This document shows positions 11,220 to 22,392 of a stretch of DNA of 64,000 bases, one piece after another. Location: positions 34,224,001 through 34,288,000 of the forward strand of contig CM114272.1 in assembly GCA_050084515.1 (NCBI GenBank). Direction: 5' to 3'. This stretch comes from Blasia pusilla. Its lineage: Eukaryota > Marchantiophyta > Marchantiopsida > Blasiales. The position numbers were made by a program, and so were the translations under genes. The notes under the pieces were generated by a model, which had not been told where the DNA came from, did no database searches, and was given only the letters and a program-made list of their open reading frames with translations. Position 1 is the stretch's first letter, and the number at the start of each line of letters is the position of its first letter.

Positions 11220-13560
11220 CTATCTAGGGTACCTACCCTCGTGTTCCTTTCATTTGACTTGACTATCCTCCAACATAATGTTTGAAATCCAGTAGTGAAT
11301 ATCGAATGTTTTTCTAGAGGAGCAAGAGAGAGCCTGAATAGAAAGGGTGATGGGGAACCATAGGAAATACAAAAGAGTATGTGAAGGCCACAACAATAAG
11401 CCCAGGTGATAAGTGGCGTGGGAGAGACGCAGCAAGGTGCACGCGTCGGGTGACCCTTTGTGTGGCTTTTAGTGGATTTTGGTGCACCGAATTCATATCA
11501 GGGGTGTGAAAGACCTTCCTATCCGAAACCACCCAAGTGAAGGTGTGGCCTCATAAAGCCAGGCTGTACGCTTCCATAAGAGAAGGCCAGGGCCGTGAAT
11601 TTACAGCCCGGATAACCATACGAGTCACGAGAAAAAAAAAGCCACATGGGGCTTAGTAGAAGAGACATCAAGCTAGAATTTCACAAGGGTGCATTCTAGA
11701 ACATTTATTGTGAATTATTTGCAAGGATTCAAAATGGCCATGCTCCCAATGGGGAGATTTAGTAGATGGCTTATGAAGACCAAGCTCCCAATTTACAAAG
11801 CATTGTTATTGTTATATGCATCTAGACACACGCAATCAATGAGTATGCTTGCAAGAGCTCCCATGGATTCATTCACAACCAACATAGGAATCGGCTGAAA
11901 ACTTGTGAGATAAATAATTTATGAGTAATCATATGAAGAGGAATAGCTTGGCAGACGAATGAACCCATTTGAAGAGGAAAGGCTTGCAATAACAATCACT
12001 GAATAAACAAAGATACAAGGGAACTAAGTTTGATGATGATTCACAAGAAGGTGATTCAGAGCATGCCAAGCCTCTTGCATCCAAAGATGTGGAAAGTGAT
12101 GATATGGAAGGGGGGCATCAAGAATTATAAGGCATAGCCATCTTATTCAAATTTGGATGATAGTGATATCTCGGGGAAGGAAGTATGTGAGGACCATCAT
12201 CTCATTAACTTCATCGAAGAGGAATATTACTCACATTTTCCTTGCTTCCCACCCTTGAGTTGGCACTTGCTTCTAAGGTTTCATTGACAAATCTTGATTG
12301 TCTTGCCTTTGTTCCGACGAGTGACTAAGTCTATTTTCACCTAAGGCCAATCACAAGAACAAGGAATACGTTTCGAAAAATTGTAATTGTTCCAAAGAAA
12401 AACTAACTCAACAATGAGTCATTTAAATTATCTCTCATTGACTTCTAAGGGCACTCCAATCAACCCCCTCAAAAAATTGACTCCACGTTAACCAATAATA
12501 CATGTCAAAACCCAAACGGGTAAAAATGTCATAGGTCACTTAAAGAGGTGTTTGAAAATCAAAGAAGCACTCTCTAATAATAATATAAATAAATTTTTGC
12601 ATGATTATTTTTCTTTTTATTCTTTAGGAAAATAAGGAGTCTCAAAAATTGGAGCGTGAAAAGTTGTGCAGTTTGTCTCAAATCATTCCTATCTATTCTT
12701 TAAGTTTTTTTAAATTTATGAAATAAAAAAATAGGCCACCGTCGGGTGGGATTTAGGGTTTTTGAACAGGAAAATAGAATGAAAAAAATTCTTCCACTAA
12801 AAATTATTGCACAAATTCAAATTATTGGTTCTTTGGTGATTTATTTTCAGGTATTTTGTGGTAGATTCCTATTATTTATCTTTACATTATGGTTGGAACA
12901 TTTTCCCAGGGGAGGAGGGTAAGGTGAGTGATATGGGATGGGAGGGGAGGGCTTGTTTTCTATGAGTTTTAATTTCATAGTTTTTCAAGGAATTAAGTTC
13001 TTAATGATTCTATACCTTTCTTCTTAACTATTTCTATGTCACTGTCTTTTTTAAATCCTTAGGGAAGAATCTGATTATTTTTATACTCCAAAATTAATTT
13101 TCTTTTGTTTTTATTTTGATATATTTCAAATTAAAAATTATGAAAATATTATCCATACTTATGGGTAAGGAAATTTGTGGCAAGGGAACAAAAGTAGAAA
13201 GTGAGAAGAAAAGGTATGTTTGTCATGAATAATGTATAAGACTTTAATTTTAAGTTTTTTGTCTATTGAGGAAATAGATTTTTAAACAGATTTGTAAGTA
13301 TAATTTCTTGCCATTTTCATGTGTACTGACAAATTTTGATAAGAGTTGGGTTTAGAAGTTCTTAAATAGATCAATGCTAAGGAAATTACTCGATTTCAAG
13401 CGGTATCACAACCTGTGTAGGCAGCTATTGTCAAACATGATTATCTAAAGTAGTTATGTCCCGATTCAGATTGTATTAAAAAAATTTTTGTTGTTGTTGA
13501 AGAATTTCGATGCAATAATCAGGAAAATATGATTGTTTGGTGTTAAAGATGTACTTTGAA
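11220..13560. other. AT-rich intergenic DNA, nothing recognised
   Basis: AT-rich sequence with scattered stop codons on both strands. A 69-codon plus-strand ORF (11689-11898) and the DNA after it look like degraded coding sequence, but I cannot assign a family. From about 12.4 kb the sequence is low-complexity A/T-rich. Confidence 0.4.
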
Positions 13561-13782
13561 TCGCTTTCAGTTGTGCAAATGAGTTTAATGAGTGTTCAAT
13601 GTTGAATGTCTTACTAGCTGGGAAGATTAACAGGTATTATGGACCTCATTCATCAAGTATGTTTATCTACAATGAACACTCTTGGTTGCTATTTGGGGAA
13701 TAAGTCCATGCCCTACTTTAACACAAAGTGCCATGCAACTAATGCAAAAGAGTGTTGTAATTCTAAAACTATTATCACACAG

Positions 13783-13889
13783 GTGGCTATTTCCCTTTCC
13801 TTGGAATGTACACCAAGTGGCTGATATTTCCAGCTGTCTTTGGGGCATTACTGTGGTTCAGACGTTTAGGATACGGCATCAATAATTCA
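13783..13889 (+). pseudogene. Anoctamin-like (TMEM16) exon or gene fragment
   Basis: After a good acceptor (TTATCACACAG at 13772-13782) the frame starting at 13785 reads GYFPFLGMYTKWLIFPAVFG, then ALLWFRRLGYGINN. This matches the highly conserved transmembrane segment of plant and animal anoctamin-like proteins (family pattern YFAFLGMYTxWLxFPAxxG). Anoctamins are calcium-activated lipid scramblases or ion channels. The frame runs on to a stop near 13957. I find no clear flanking exons for several kb on either side, so this is a captured or relic exon, or part of a gene with very long introns. The weak segment FIFIIVSFVYG downstream might be the next membrane helix. Confidence 0.6.
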
Positions 13890-14510
13890 CGTGCAATTTC
13901 ATCGTCCCAATTTATTTTTATAATAGTTTCTTTTGTTTATGGCCCCTATTTATAAAGGATGTCAGTAGCAGTGAATGCCTGTGGCGACACATCGAGTCGA
14001 TATGCAGAAGACATGCAGAAGATAGGGAGGATATCCATGTGTCATCGGGACACATGTGCCAATGTGTGATGTTTGATTAGTCTCATCGACGGCAATGGTT
14101 TGTAAGACGCTATTCGGGTAGTTTCCAATTTAGGCACGTTCGACGTAATTCTATCGATTTAACCTGATTCCAGGTGACAGAATCAATTTTGTTGTTAAGG
14201 GGAGTGATATTTGCCATTGCTCTTAGTTGCGTGCGGGGTAAATTTGTCATCACTCTCATCGATCAATATAGTGAACGCGTTGGCTATATTTTCCTTTTCT
14301 GTCTCTTCAAGGTAGATGAAGCTCGATCTAGCTTGCATTTGGGCGCGGTCTGGCCCGTGTGGAATAAATTATATGCAACAAGATTACTGTTTCAAACTAA
14401 ATGACGACACTCAAAGAATCTACATCGTGAAGATCAGTAGTGTATACAAATTTCTTGCCACCGTCATCTCCTGCCCTTTGTGTTTTGTATTCAATGTGGT
14501 ATCGTCTTTG

Positions 14511-14735
14511 TGCTTGTGCTTGCGGCCATATGACTGTGTGGAAGTTGCCTACTACAGACATACTTTTTCTCTGTCCAATTTTCCTCCGCTTTCCCCTCCT
14601 TCGCGTTGCGGCTTTCTTTGTGCTTGCGCCCATATGACTACGTGGAAGTTTCCTACTACATACATACTTTTGCTCTATCCGATTTCCCTCCGCTTTTCCT
14701 TCCTTTCTGTTACGGCTTTCTGCTCAAGCTCATTT
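14511..14735. repeat. Tandem duplication, period 104 bp
   Basis: The segment containing GGCCATATGACTGTGTGGAAG (from about 14524) recurs 104 bp later as GCCCATATGACTACGTGGAAG, followed by matching CCTACTACA..CATAC and CCTCCGCTTT..CCTTC blocks. It lies in a 176-codon plus-strand ORF (14316-14846) whose Cys/Ser/Leu-rich product is not recognised, probably non-coding. Confidence 0.75.
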
Positions 14736-15043
14736 GATTTTGTAGATAATGGCAGATACATGAATGTTGGAGTGTCAAAGATTACAACTCTCAGAGATAC
14801 TATGACTGTTCCATTCATTTCCTTGATTTTGACTATGCTGTCATGACCATACGGATTATGTCGTAGAGTAAAGTGTGCTAGTAGAGGCCATACTTTATGT
14901 AGGGCCGTAGTGTCTAGGTAGAGATGCGGTTTCATACATAGGGTTGGGGGTTACTCAGTTGAGGGTGACTTTTCCAGTAGGGCCCCCTCTTAGGTTGGAG
15001 GATATAGTGTGGAGTGCACTCAAAGAATAGTTAGTTCTTTGAG

Positions 15044-15800
15044 TTGAGCCTATTGCGTTGGGAGTTAGCCTTGGTAGTGAGTAGAGCTCTTGGCTATGGT
15101 GGTTCCCGCAAGCTTCAACCTGGATTCTCCCATCGTGGAGTGGGTTTGGCTCGATTTTATGTGATTCTATATGTGTTTTATGATAGTAGGTCTTTCACGG
15201 ATTTCACTCAAAGAATTAGAGTAGATTGATGGTAGCTTCGATTGTCGATCAGTAGGATCTGGTTAGGGCTGATTGTGTACTCAGTCGTGGATGTTCGTGG
15301 CTTGTGGCCTATGTTAGAGGTGGGAATCTGGTGCGTAGATGGTTAGAAAAGAAGCGCCTTGCTGAGAGGTTTCCAACGCACTTTGGATCGTTGGATTTCG
15401 TCAAGGAAGTTGGAAGTTATCAAGGATTGAAGACTCGGGGGGACACTCTATGTATACCTCCTACATCACCTACGACGTTTTGGGGTTGGAAACCCCTAAC
15501 TTATAAGTGAATTTTTTTTTTTCCTCCCCCTTACTTACTTTAAAATCGCAATTTTTAAAAAATTATGACCCCTATATTTTGTTAAGTAAATTTGTGTCCT
15601 CAATTTGTTTAGGGGCTTGAAAGTAAAGATAAGTACCCCTTCGCGGGGCGGTCTTGTATTGTTGCACTTGATAATAGGCTATCAAAAACTTTCAGCAATA
15701 CCCAAGCCACTGCCAAACATAGTATGATATGTAAGGTGGAATTATCTGCATGTTTCCATTGAATCAATATTTAGTGCAACTTCCACTTTCCCCATTACTT
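15044..15800. other. Unassigned intergenic DNA
   Basis: Two short plus-strand ORFs (15044-15229, 15304-15510) have no recognisable domain. A poly-T run lies at about 15506. A small CCCC-TTCG-CGGGG-type hairpin occurs near 15637-15650. Nothing else is supported. Confidence 0.35.
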
Positions 15801-15808
15801 TGACACCT

Positions 15809-15867
15809 ATGACGGAGAGGAATTGAACCTCTGTATGGGCAGGATGCTCATATGGCCACGCCGTCAT
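15809..15867 (-). tRNA. tRNA-like sequence, probably a truncated tRNA pseudogene
   Basis: Read on the minus strand, ATGACGG at the 5' end pairs perfectly (7 bp) with CCGTCAT at the 3' end, like an acceptor stem. Before the 3' arm, AGAGG-TTCAATT-CCTCT forms a 5-bp T-stem with a 7-nt T-loop and a B-box-like GGTTCAATTCC. TGGCCATATGAG resembles an A box. The whole is only 59 nt, about 13 short of a tRNA, so the D and anticodon arms are incomplete and no anticodon is assigned. It lies just beyond the left end of the transposase gene at 15.9 kb. Confidence 0.45.
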
Positions 15868-15940
15868 CCCCCTAATCTATCCCCTCCCAAAACTAGCCTA
15901 TCATAAACTCAGAAAATGACTTCACACTATAACATGCACA

Positions 15941-16940
15941 TCACTTGGCAAAAGACGACACGCTGCGGATGTAATCATTGATCACTCGTAAATCACTGTT
16001 ATCCAATTCATATATCCTGGATGTAAGACTTGGTTTCATGGACAAGCTCACATTTGAAATTACCATTTCAATGTCAATATATTGGCCATCACATGCATCA
16101 TAAGTGAATAAGGTGTTGCTCTTACCTGTGCGCCGATACCAATTGCACAATATCTGACAAACACTGCCTGTCTGTCCATCTTTTGGGACAGGTCGGTCCA
16201 AAAGATCAATAGGAGATCTACATCTACCCCATTGACTACCGTATTTTTGTTTGATGAATAGAATGCGACCTAACCAAAACTCTTTTGTAGGGACTATTCT
16301 GTTCTCATCCAAGTCCTTTTTTTTTCTCTTCTTTGACTTACTTGATCTAGTAGAAGGTCCAACTTGTGTAGTAGACTCAAACAAAATAGCTACATCACTT
16401 CCAATGTCAACATAACAAGTTGGGCAATCTAGATTATTTGGTTCTTTTACCTTACCTGTAGTGTAATATGTTTTCTGTGACATCCGTGTTAGCCTATCTT
16501 TAGAAATGAAAGGATTGCAGGCCCAATCACTCACCAAAGTGGACTTGTAGTATATTCTGCCCTCAAATGTCACAAAGAGGCACAACTTGACAAGGAGCTC
16601 CATCTGTGCACTCCTGCAGAATTGAACCAATACATGCCTTATCTCATGTCCCAATATTTCTGTCTCTATGGATGGATTGTTATCTCATCCTCACCAAGTC
16701 CTCACCAATCATTCTAAACTCAACAAAGGTTGGTGCATCACTTTCCCAAGCATCAAGACTATTGAAATCCCTCTGCATTGGGTTATCAATTTCTGTTTCA
16801 TCAACTCTAGACTCCTCGGATGGGCAAGGGCCTACTGGTGGTCTATGTTCAACGAAATCCTCAGAGTCATCACATGCAACTGCCTCATTTATAACAGCAG
16901 AATCAGGCCACGTCTCTGCCTCCACATCTTGTGGATGCAA
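15941..16940 (-). pseudogene. Transposon copy A, C-terminal segment
   Basis: Two minus-strand frames (16940-16680 and 16654-15941) form the 3' part of the large transposase-like gene. The segment reads MGHEIRHVLVQF, then VTFEGRIYYKSTLVSDW, CYVDIGSDVAILFE, a basic KKRKKK stretch, and FTYDACDGQYIDIEMVISNV. Copy B at 30.9-31.7 kb has the same blocks in the same order (VGHELRYVM, VTYEGK, CILDIGSTCVVLFKE, FTYDNNDVQWIEFDMVITCV), which shows this is one repeated coding family, not chance ORFs. The function of this tail is unknown. Confidence 0.6.
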
Positions 16941-18251
16941 CCACCATCGCTTTGACTCAGAGGCAAAGAGGACCTAGGAGACATACTCAACCTGGTCAAT
17001 ATTGATTTTGCTTCATCCAAACCCTCTTTAAGGGCATGAACTACCATCACATTAGTCTGAATTAATGAATAGTCAAACAGATTAGGAGCATCTTCTCCTA
17101 TACCTAACAGATGGAGAGTTCCCCACACGTGATCTTGCTTTGGATGAGACCGGCCAATCTTTAATCCTTCTGGTCCAAATTCCAAGCCACCACCTATTCA
17201 ACCCCACTGCACTATCCAACAAAGACCCAAAATCATAGTTCCGTTCATGGCCACTCATTCCACCTACCTTGCTGAAGAAGATCTCACAACAATCAGATCC
17301 TAGGAGGTGAAATGGAACTTGCAAGTATGGAAACTTGTCACGGAAAGCACACATTAGTAATACAATAAAATGGCAAGACATGTTGATATCATGGAAAGCT
17401 TGCACTGATATCATGTTCTTCTCTGTCACAGATCCTACACTCCCTGTCACAGAATGATCACCATATCTTAGCCAAAGTCTCCAAAGTCGAAAGAACCACG
17501 ACACTTTAGATGCCAAAACTACATGACTTCTCAAGTCATGCTTACGTGAGAAGAAAATATCAATGTAATTACCACAAATGTCCAAGTATAGTTGGGTCCC
17601 TAGGCTTCTATCATGGCGAACATCCATTCTCTCAAACATATCCTGCAAACAAGCTTGCACTCTCTTTGAAGCAATTCGTTGAGGCCCAGCCCAATTTTGC
17701 CTATCAGTCCTATTCACATCATCCCACTTCAAGCCATGCTCATGAATTTTGTAGTGGTTATAGACATTTGTCACATATGACAGAGATGCATGTTGATTTC
17801 CAAGGACACAAGTAGTTGAGCATCTATCTAATGGTGCATTCTTGGTCTCCAAAGCCATACAGATCACCATTAGGAAGAATAGAGACAGAATATTGCCATC
17901 CTTCCCACCCAACACTATACCTACGTGCAGTAGAGTTAACACCCCTAAAATCCTCCATCATTAATTTTCTACGACGAGCATCCCCGTCACTGGCATGTCC
18001 TAATAACGGTCCGACATCAAGCCGACAATACTCATCCCACATTTCTTTCAAATGTTTGCACTCCATCGTTGTCTCACCCACTCTGCAGTGAACTTGTTAA
18101 ATGTGGCAGTAACACAGATGGCCAATTTAGGCATAGATTCATGAAGAGGATTTACAATGACAACTCTTGCATACATGCCTTTACAATAACCCTGGAAAGT
18201 ACTTACAATCTTGTGGTAGCCCTCATCACCCTCCCCGACCAGTACTTCCAT
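16889..18251 (-). pseudogene. Transposon copy A, transposase core
   Basis: Frames 18251-18048, 18081-17824, 17942-17082 and 17185-16889 (minus) carry in order: HASDGDARRRKLMMEDF, YSVGWEGWQYSVSILPNGD, LYGFGDQE, then HEHGLKWDDVNRTDRQNWAGP, LYLDICGNYIDIFFS, HFIVLLMCAFRDKFPYLQVP and GSDCCEIFFSKVGGMSGHER. Conserved Asp and Glu residues, a D-rich early motif and a late E-FFS motif resemble an RNase-H-fold transposase of the P-element/KDZ kind, but I cannot name the superfamily with confidence. The frame shifts between GDQECTIR (stop near 17821) and CSTTCVLGNQH, so the copy is broken unless a splice bypasses it. Copy B repeats the late part. Confidence 0.6.
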
Positions 18252-18480
18252 TCCATATGAACATTGGTGTGCCTCTTTGGGCCCACAAAACCCAATCAGG
18301 GTATCATACTTGGCCTCCCATCTGTCAGCCTTGACTCTTAATGTTAGGTTGTATTCACAAGGAAAAAATTGCTCAAAGGCTTATAATTTGTTGTATTGAA
18401 TCTCGCTTATAATTTTTTGTATTGAATCTCAAACACTCACTTGGGCCTCTCCTTAATCCTTGTTTCATCCTCTGCAAATA

Positions 18481-19254
18481 TTACAGGGACATCTCCTTCA
18501 ATTCCAAGAGTTTGCTTTGATGCGCATACAAATTCTGCCAACCTCCACGAATATCTCTTTGCGTAATCCAAATCAAGGGTGGTAACTTGGCTCTATCTCG
18601 CTTCAATGTTTTTAGACTTGGACCACCTAAGTTCTTCTGAAAGCAGTGGGCCACTTGCCTACCACCAAATTGTAGCATTGCTTGGGCTATGGCTTTGGTT
18701 CTCTTACCGTACCTAAAACCCTTGGCAGCCCTGGTTAGATTTCTAGCAACATCTGTCATGAAATCCCATAACCCTTCTTTGCCACCAAATGCTCCAGTCC
18801 TATGCCCATTCACTATATTCCTAAGGAACAGTCTCAGATCCTTCCTATCTGTAGCTACTCCTAACAATTCCTCTAGCTTCCTCCGCCTAGTACTCAAGGC
18901 AGCTACTTTGGCAGCATACTGGGATAGAAGCCATCGTTGCTTTTTGAATTTGGAAGTTAAATTTGCAACGTGCTTTCTGTGCTCTGTCTTGGTAAGACAA
19001 TCCAACCGTATTCCCCCACTGGTATCTCTGGCTCCTCTTGGCACTAAAGCTTCTGCTTCCCTGTGCACCCGACCACGGAAATCATCCAATCGCTTTACTG
19101 ACTCACATTTACTACACGTTAGGTTCATAAACCCGCCACCATTGTAAGAAAACCTTTCACATTGCTTGTGTCTAAAACAACCATGAATGGTCACTATAGA
19201 CTCTAGAGTAGGATTGTAAACCTGTGCACAACAGGTTAACTCACAATCCCACAA
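18481..19254 (-). pseudogene. Transposon copy A, cysteine-rich and helical segment, 257 aa
   Basis: The product begins with a cysteine cluster (CELTCC at the start, then CFRHKQC and CSKC), continues with basic helical sequence (HVANLTSKFKKQRWLLSQYA) and ends with GGRQVAHCFQKNLGGPSLKT. The last block resembles the segment preceding the catalytic core in P-element/THAP-type transposases, where the DNA-binding region is followed by helices, but this is only resemblance. It sits between the zinc-finger segments upstream and the core downstream on the same strand, and I infer all belong to one gene. Uninterrupted for 257 codons. Confidence 0.5.
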
Positions 19255-19390
19255 GGCCCCTCCCTCTTAATCATCAAGAACAGCCTTGACATCCATCCGA
19301 TCTCCTCTCCACTTTACCATTTCATCCCACAATCCCCAACAAAGCAAACTTAGTCCTGGATCTATTGCTTTGGATCTCACCCACCTTTCC

Positions 19391-19666
19391 TCAAGAGCTC
19401 CCAACGTTGGACTTATCTCCTGTAAAGAACCTCAGGATTAATCCCTGTGATGGGTGTTGATCCCTAGTATCTGCTTTCCTTGGTCTTCCTCTCTTCCCAG
19501 ACCTCAATGCAATCTCCACAGAAGCCTCCTTAACCTCAAAGGCATCCAAGTGATCCCGGCTAACCATATGTTGTCTCAAATTATGATCCAAATTCAGTTT
19601 CTTTGGACACATGTCTATATGCAACTTTCCACAGACCCTACACCTGACCTTAAATAGGTATGACAT
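19391..19666 (-). pseudogene. Transposon copy A, zinc finger plus AT-hook segment, 91 aa
   Basis: CRVCGKLHIDMCPKK is followed by HNLRQHMVSRDH, giving a C-x2-C ... H-x4-5-H finger, and then KRGRPRKA, an AT-hook core (RGRP). This is a plausible DNA-binding module for the transposon-like gene. It begins 10 bp after the stop of the upstream zinc-finger ORF, so the two were probably joined by splicing or are separated by a mutation. Confidence 0.5.
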
Positions 19667-19675
19667 ATTGGCATA

Positions 19676-20344
19676 CTAAGGATCTGTGGGAGATGGTGTC
19701 ACAAAGAACACCTCCCTATCATCCCCAACATCCTCATTCAATTGGGAGACAATCTCTAGTCCTCTAGAGATGGCCTCACCATGATCAAAATGAGGTCTGT
19801 GAACAATATCACTAGGCTCCATCAATGATGTAGGCAATTTTCTTCTCTTACAAAAACTATCCTTGTGTTTCGGGTTAACTAGATGCTTTGTCCTAAAGTT
19901 GCTAAAGCAATTTGCAATAGCTTTCACATTTTGGGAATTCTCTGCATTCCCATAGTTCACTCTACACTCCAAACACTCTAGGTGTCCTCTGACATCTGTT
20001 CCATCATCCCATGTCCTCACCCTCCAATTGTGGTCTTTGTATCCATTCTTCTCAACCCACTTCCCTAATCTGATGAACTCATCATTCCAGCATTTTGCAG
20101 CTGGATCTGCCATCAACATTGACTCAAAAGAGGCCCGAACAGAACCTTGGTTTGAGATATCAATTGAACCCACCGGATGTGCCTCAATTTCAGTATGGTT
20201 CTGAGACATAGGAGCTGAACCTGCTACAGTCTCGGCTACAGTAGACACGGTGGCTGCAGAAGACTGAGAGGACACTTGCGTTGTCTTCCCACAAGGGCCT
20301 ACAGGTAATTGTTGAATGACACCTACTATACCATCCAATTCCAT
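19676..20344 (-). pseudogene. Transposon copy A, N-terminal zinc-finger ORF, 222 aa
   Basis: The N-terminal half is low-complexity Ser/Thr/Val-rich. The second half has WVEKNGYKDHNWRVRTWDDG, then CLECRVNYG and, about 30 residues on, KHLVNPKHKDSF, a C-x2-C ... H-x5-H arrangement like BED or related C2H2 fingers. BED-type fingers are usual at the start of cut-and-paste transposases. No known family is assigned. Confidence 0.5.
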
Positions 20345-20844
20345 CAGCAGAATTACCTTCTCTGCATTCCGATGCGTTCTACCAGGAGCCTCAAGTCCCG
20401 TAAATCAAAATCAAATTCCACATTTGCAGAACATTTTCAGACGGAGATCTGCTAGTGTCTGCCCATCTAAGTAACCTAAGACACAAATAGGCTCATCATT
20501 CTCTCCTTCACCCCTCTTTTCAACCAATCTGATACTAGCTCTAGTACAGGTCAACATTGGAAACTATGGGGATACACACAGGAACCTGTTATACAAACCA
20601 CAACAGAGAATACAACACCACATATCAGATCCAAAGCAATTCTTTGCGAGAGGTTATAGCATTTTGGACGCCATAGGAGTATACAAATTGATGTCACCTC
20701 CTTAATTTAAGATATTGCGTTTAAGCCACCACGGGGCAAACATTTTCTTCTAAATCCTTAACCTAAATCGCAAAATCTAGTGGCCAAACTTGCTAAATCA
20801 ATTGACGTTAAAGTCTCTCTTGCATCTATTACACGAATATAGGT

Positions 20845-21400
20845 TTAATCCCGAGTAGGTACAGACTGGCCCTCTCGAATTATATGATGACGGCAATACA
20901 CAAGTCGCCACTCACCAAAATTCCACCTGCCATTAACATCACAACCTTTATGCAGGTGTCTCTTGCCTCCTAGGGTTTGATCATAACACCAAGCACGGGG
21001 GCATCTACGACACTGCACTAAGTCATATATACCTGCCTGATATATCTTGCACGCATCACAATAGTGACGCGAGTATATGAGTGCATCAGGAGCAACAAGA
21101 GGGCTTTGCATTGTGTGAGCCTCGAGGTGAGCTCACAGAGTCCTCCGACAACAAGCGGGTCTTCACACATCCCGGGTGATAAAAGGAATAACAATCCGGG
21201 TGAGCACACTTGATGAGTCGTGTCTCAAACTCAGTATGCCCAACAACACGACCAACCATCCCACAAGAGAAACAAATGGCTCTATCATCAACACATAGGT
21301 CACATACCCAAGGTCCACTCAATCGTGATTTCCAGGTAGCACAACAGGATGCACGTCTTACCCTTGCCACTATCTCGGGTTGGTAGGCATGCCACCTCAA
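20845..21400 (-). pseudogene. EDM2-like double PHD finger fragment
   Basis: Two minus-strand frames make one PHD-type unit. 21400-21086 encodes WVCDLCVDDRAICFSCGMVG and KCAHPDCYSFYHPGCV; 21111-20845 encodes YCDACKIYQAGIYDLVQCRR, CPRAWCY and RLVYCRHH. This cysteine/histidine order, and especially CDxCK..DLVQCRRCPRA..., matches the PHD region of plant EDM2 and relatives, nuclear proteins that read chromatin and affect silencing of intronic heterochromatin. The two frames overlap, so a frameshift or small intron separates them. No helicase-like or other EDM2 parts are seen. It lies on the same strand, about 0.5 kb upstream of the transposon-like gene, and could be a captured host fragment. Confidence 0.55.
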
Positions 21401-21429
21401 TCAATGAAAATGGTGACCACAAGCACCAT

Positions 21430-22060
21430 CACAAAATATAACATCACCTCCTCATCACAAGAAAAGCAGCAAGGGGATCCATCCGGTGATGCTCAAAGAT
21501 ATGAGTACTTGATCTAATAGGGGAACATTCGCCATTGTGTATGTGTGTACGCAATTCTTACCCACAAGAGAAAAAGTCACCCACGATGACTCTCTATGAT
21601 GCGCAAAAGGACCAGCAATCCACTAGTTGTCAAATCCAATGGCCTCCAATAGGGTAGTCACTTCCCTATGGTCTCCTTCAATACAACTCGCACAAATAGA
21701 ACGCCAAAGATGTGCAATCAGATTTATGCTGACAAGTTTTGGTAACACCAAAAATTTTCAACACATTCACTAGCCTATATGCACAAACCCGGTTTAGTAA
21801 CACACCAGAATTGTTCACCACATTCAGAGCCTACTTGATCACATAAGGCAATACTTAATGATTACAGTCTCTCCTGAAACTCCGACGACAGCAGGGAGAC
21901 TCAGAGATTGTGGGTGGTGACCATACACCTGCGCTTCTAGAATCAACTAGGAAGCTCTGTACAATACTATCTACCTTACCTAATTGGGATCCCCAAGACA
22001 CGTTCGTTACCACAAAATTTTATAAGTCAAGTGTGAAGGTCATGTGTGAAGGTCATGTGT
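21430..22060. other. Unassigned stretch
   Basis: No ORF or repeat that I can assign. It may contain the upstream end of transposon copy A, but no terminal inverted repeat was identified. Confidence 0.3.
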
Positions 22061-22074
22061 TGGACTCAAAGTAG

Positions 22075-22392
22075 GTGGAGTTGGAGGTTCTGAAAATGAA
22101 GCTTCGATCCTCTGCACAAAAGAATGTGGTATTGAAGAGGGTAGTGACGACGTTGGAGGAAAGAGTCATTTGTCTACATGAGGACACTGAAAGGCTGTGC
22201 AACGCAAAGAAATTGCTCAAAGCGGAACTCAAGAATGAATGTCAGGTGTTGGACTCGAAAGTGATGGAGTTAGAGGATCTGAAGAGTCACCGCTGGTCAC
22301 TCAGTCACCATCTGAGTTCCTCTGGGCTAATGGATGGAAGAATTGTGTACACTAAATGTTGTAATTTCCTCAAGGCGCATTCAAATACCTAG
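22075..22392 (+). pseudogene. Coiled-coil gene fragment
   Basis: The 105-codon frame reads MELEVLKMKLRSSAQKN, then LEERVICLHEDTERLCNAKK and ECQVLDSKVMELEDLKS: heptad-like Leu/Val spacing rich in Glu and Lys. Just upstream HVLDSK is followed by a stop and VELEVLK, which repeats the later QVLDSKVMELEDLK, so this too is repeat-built and already interrupted. Probably related to the larger coiled-coil ORF at 23.6 kb. Confidence 0.4.
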
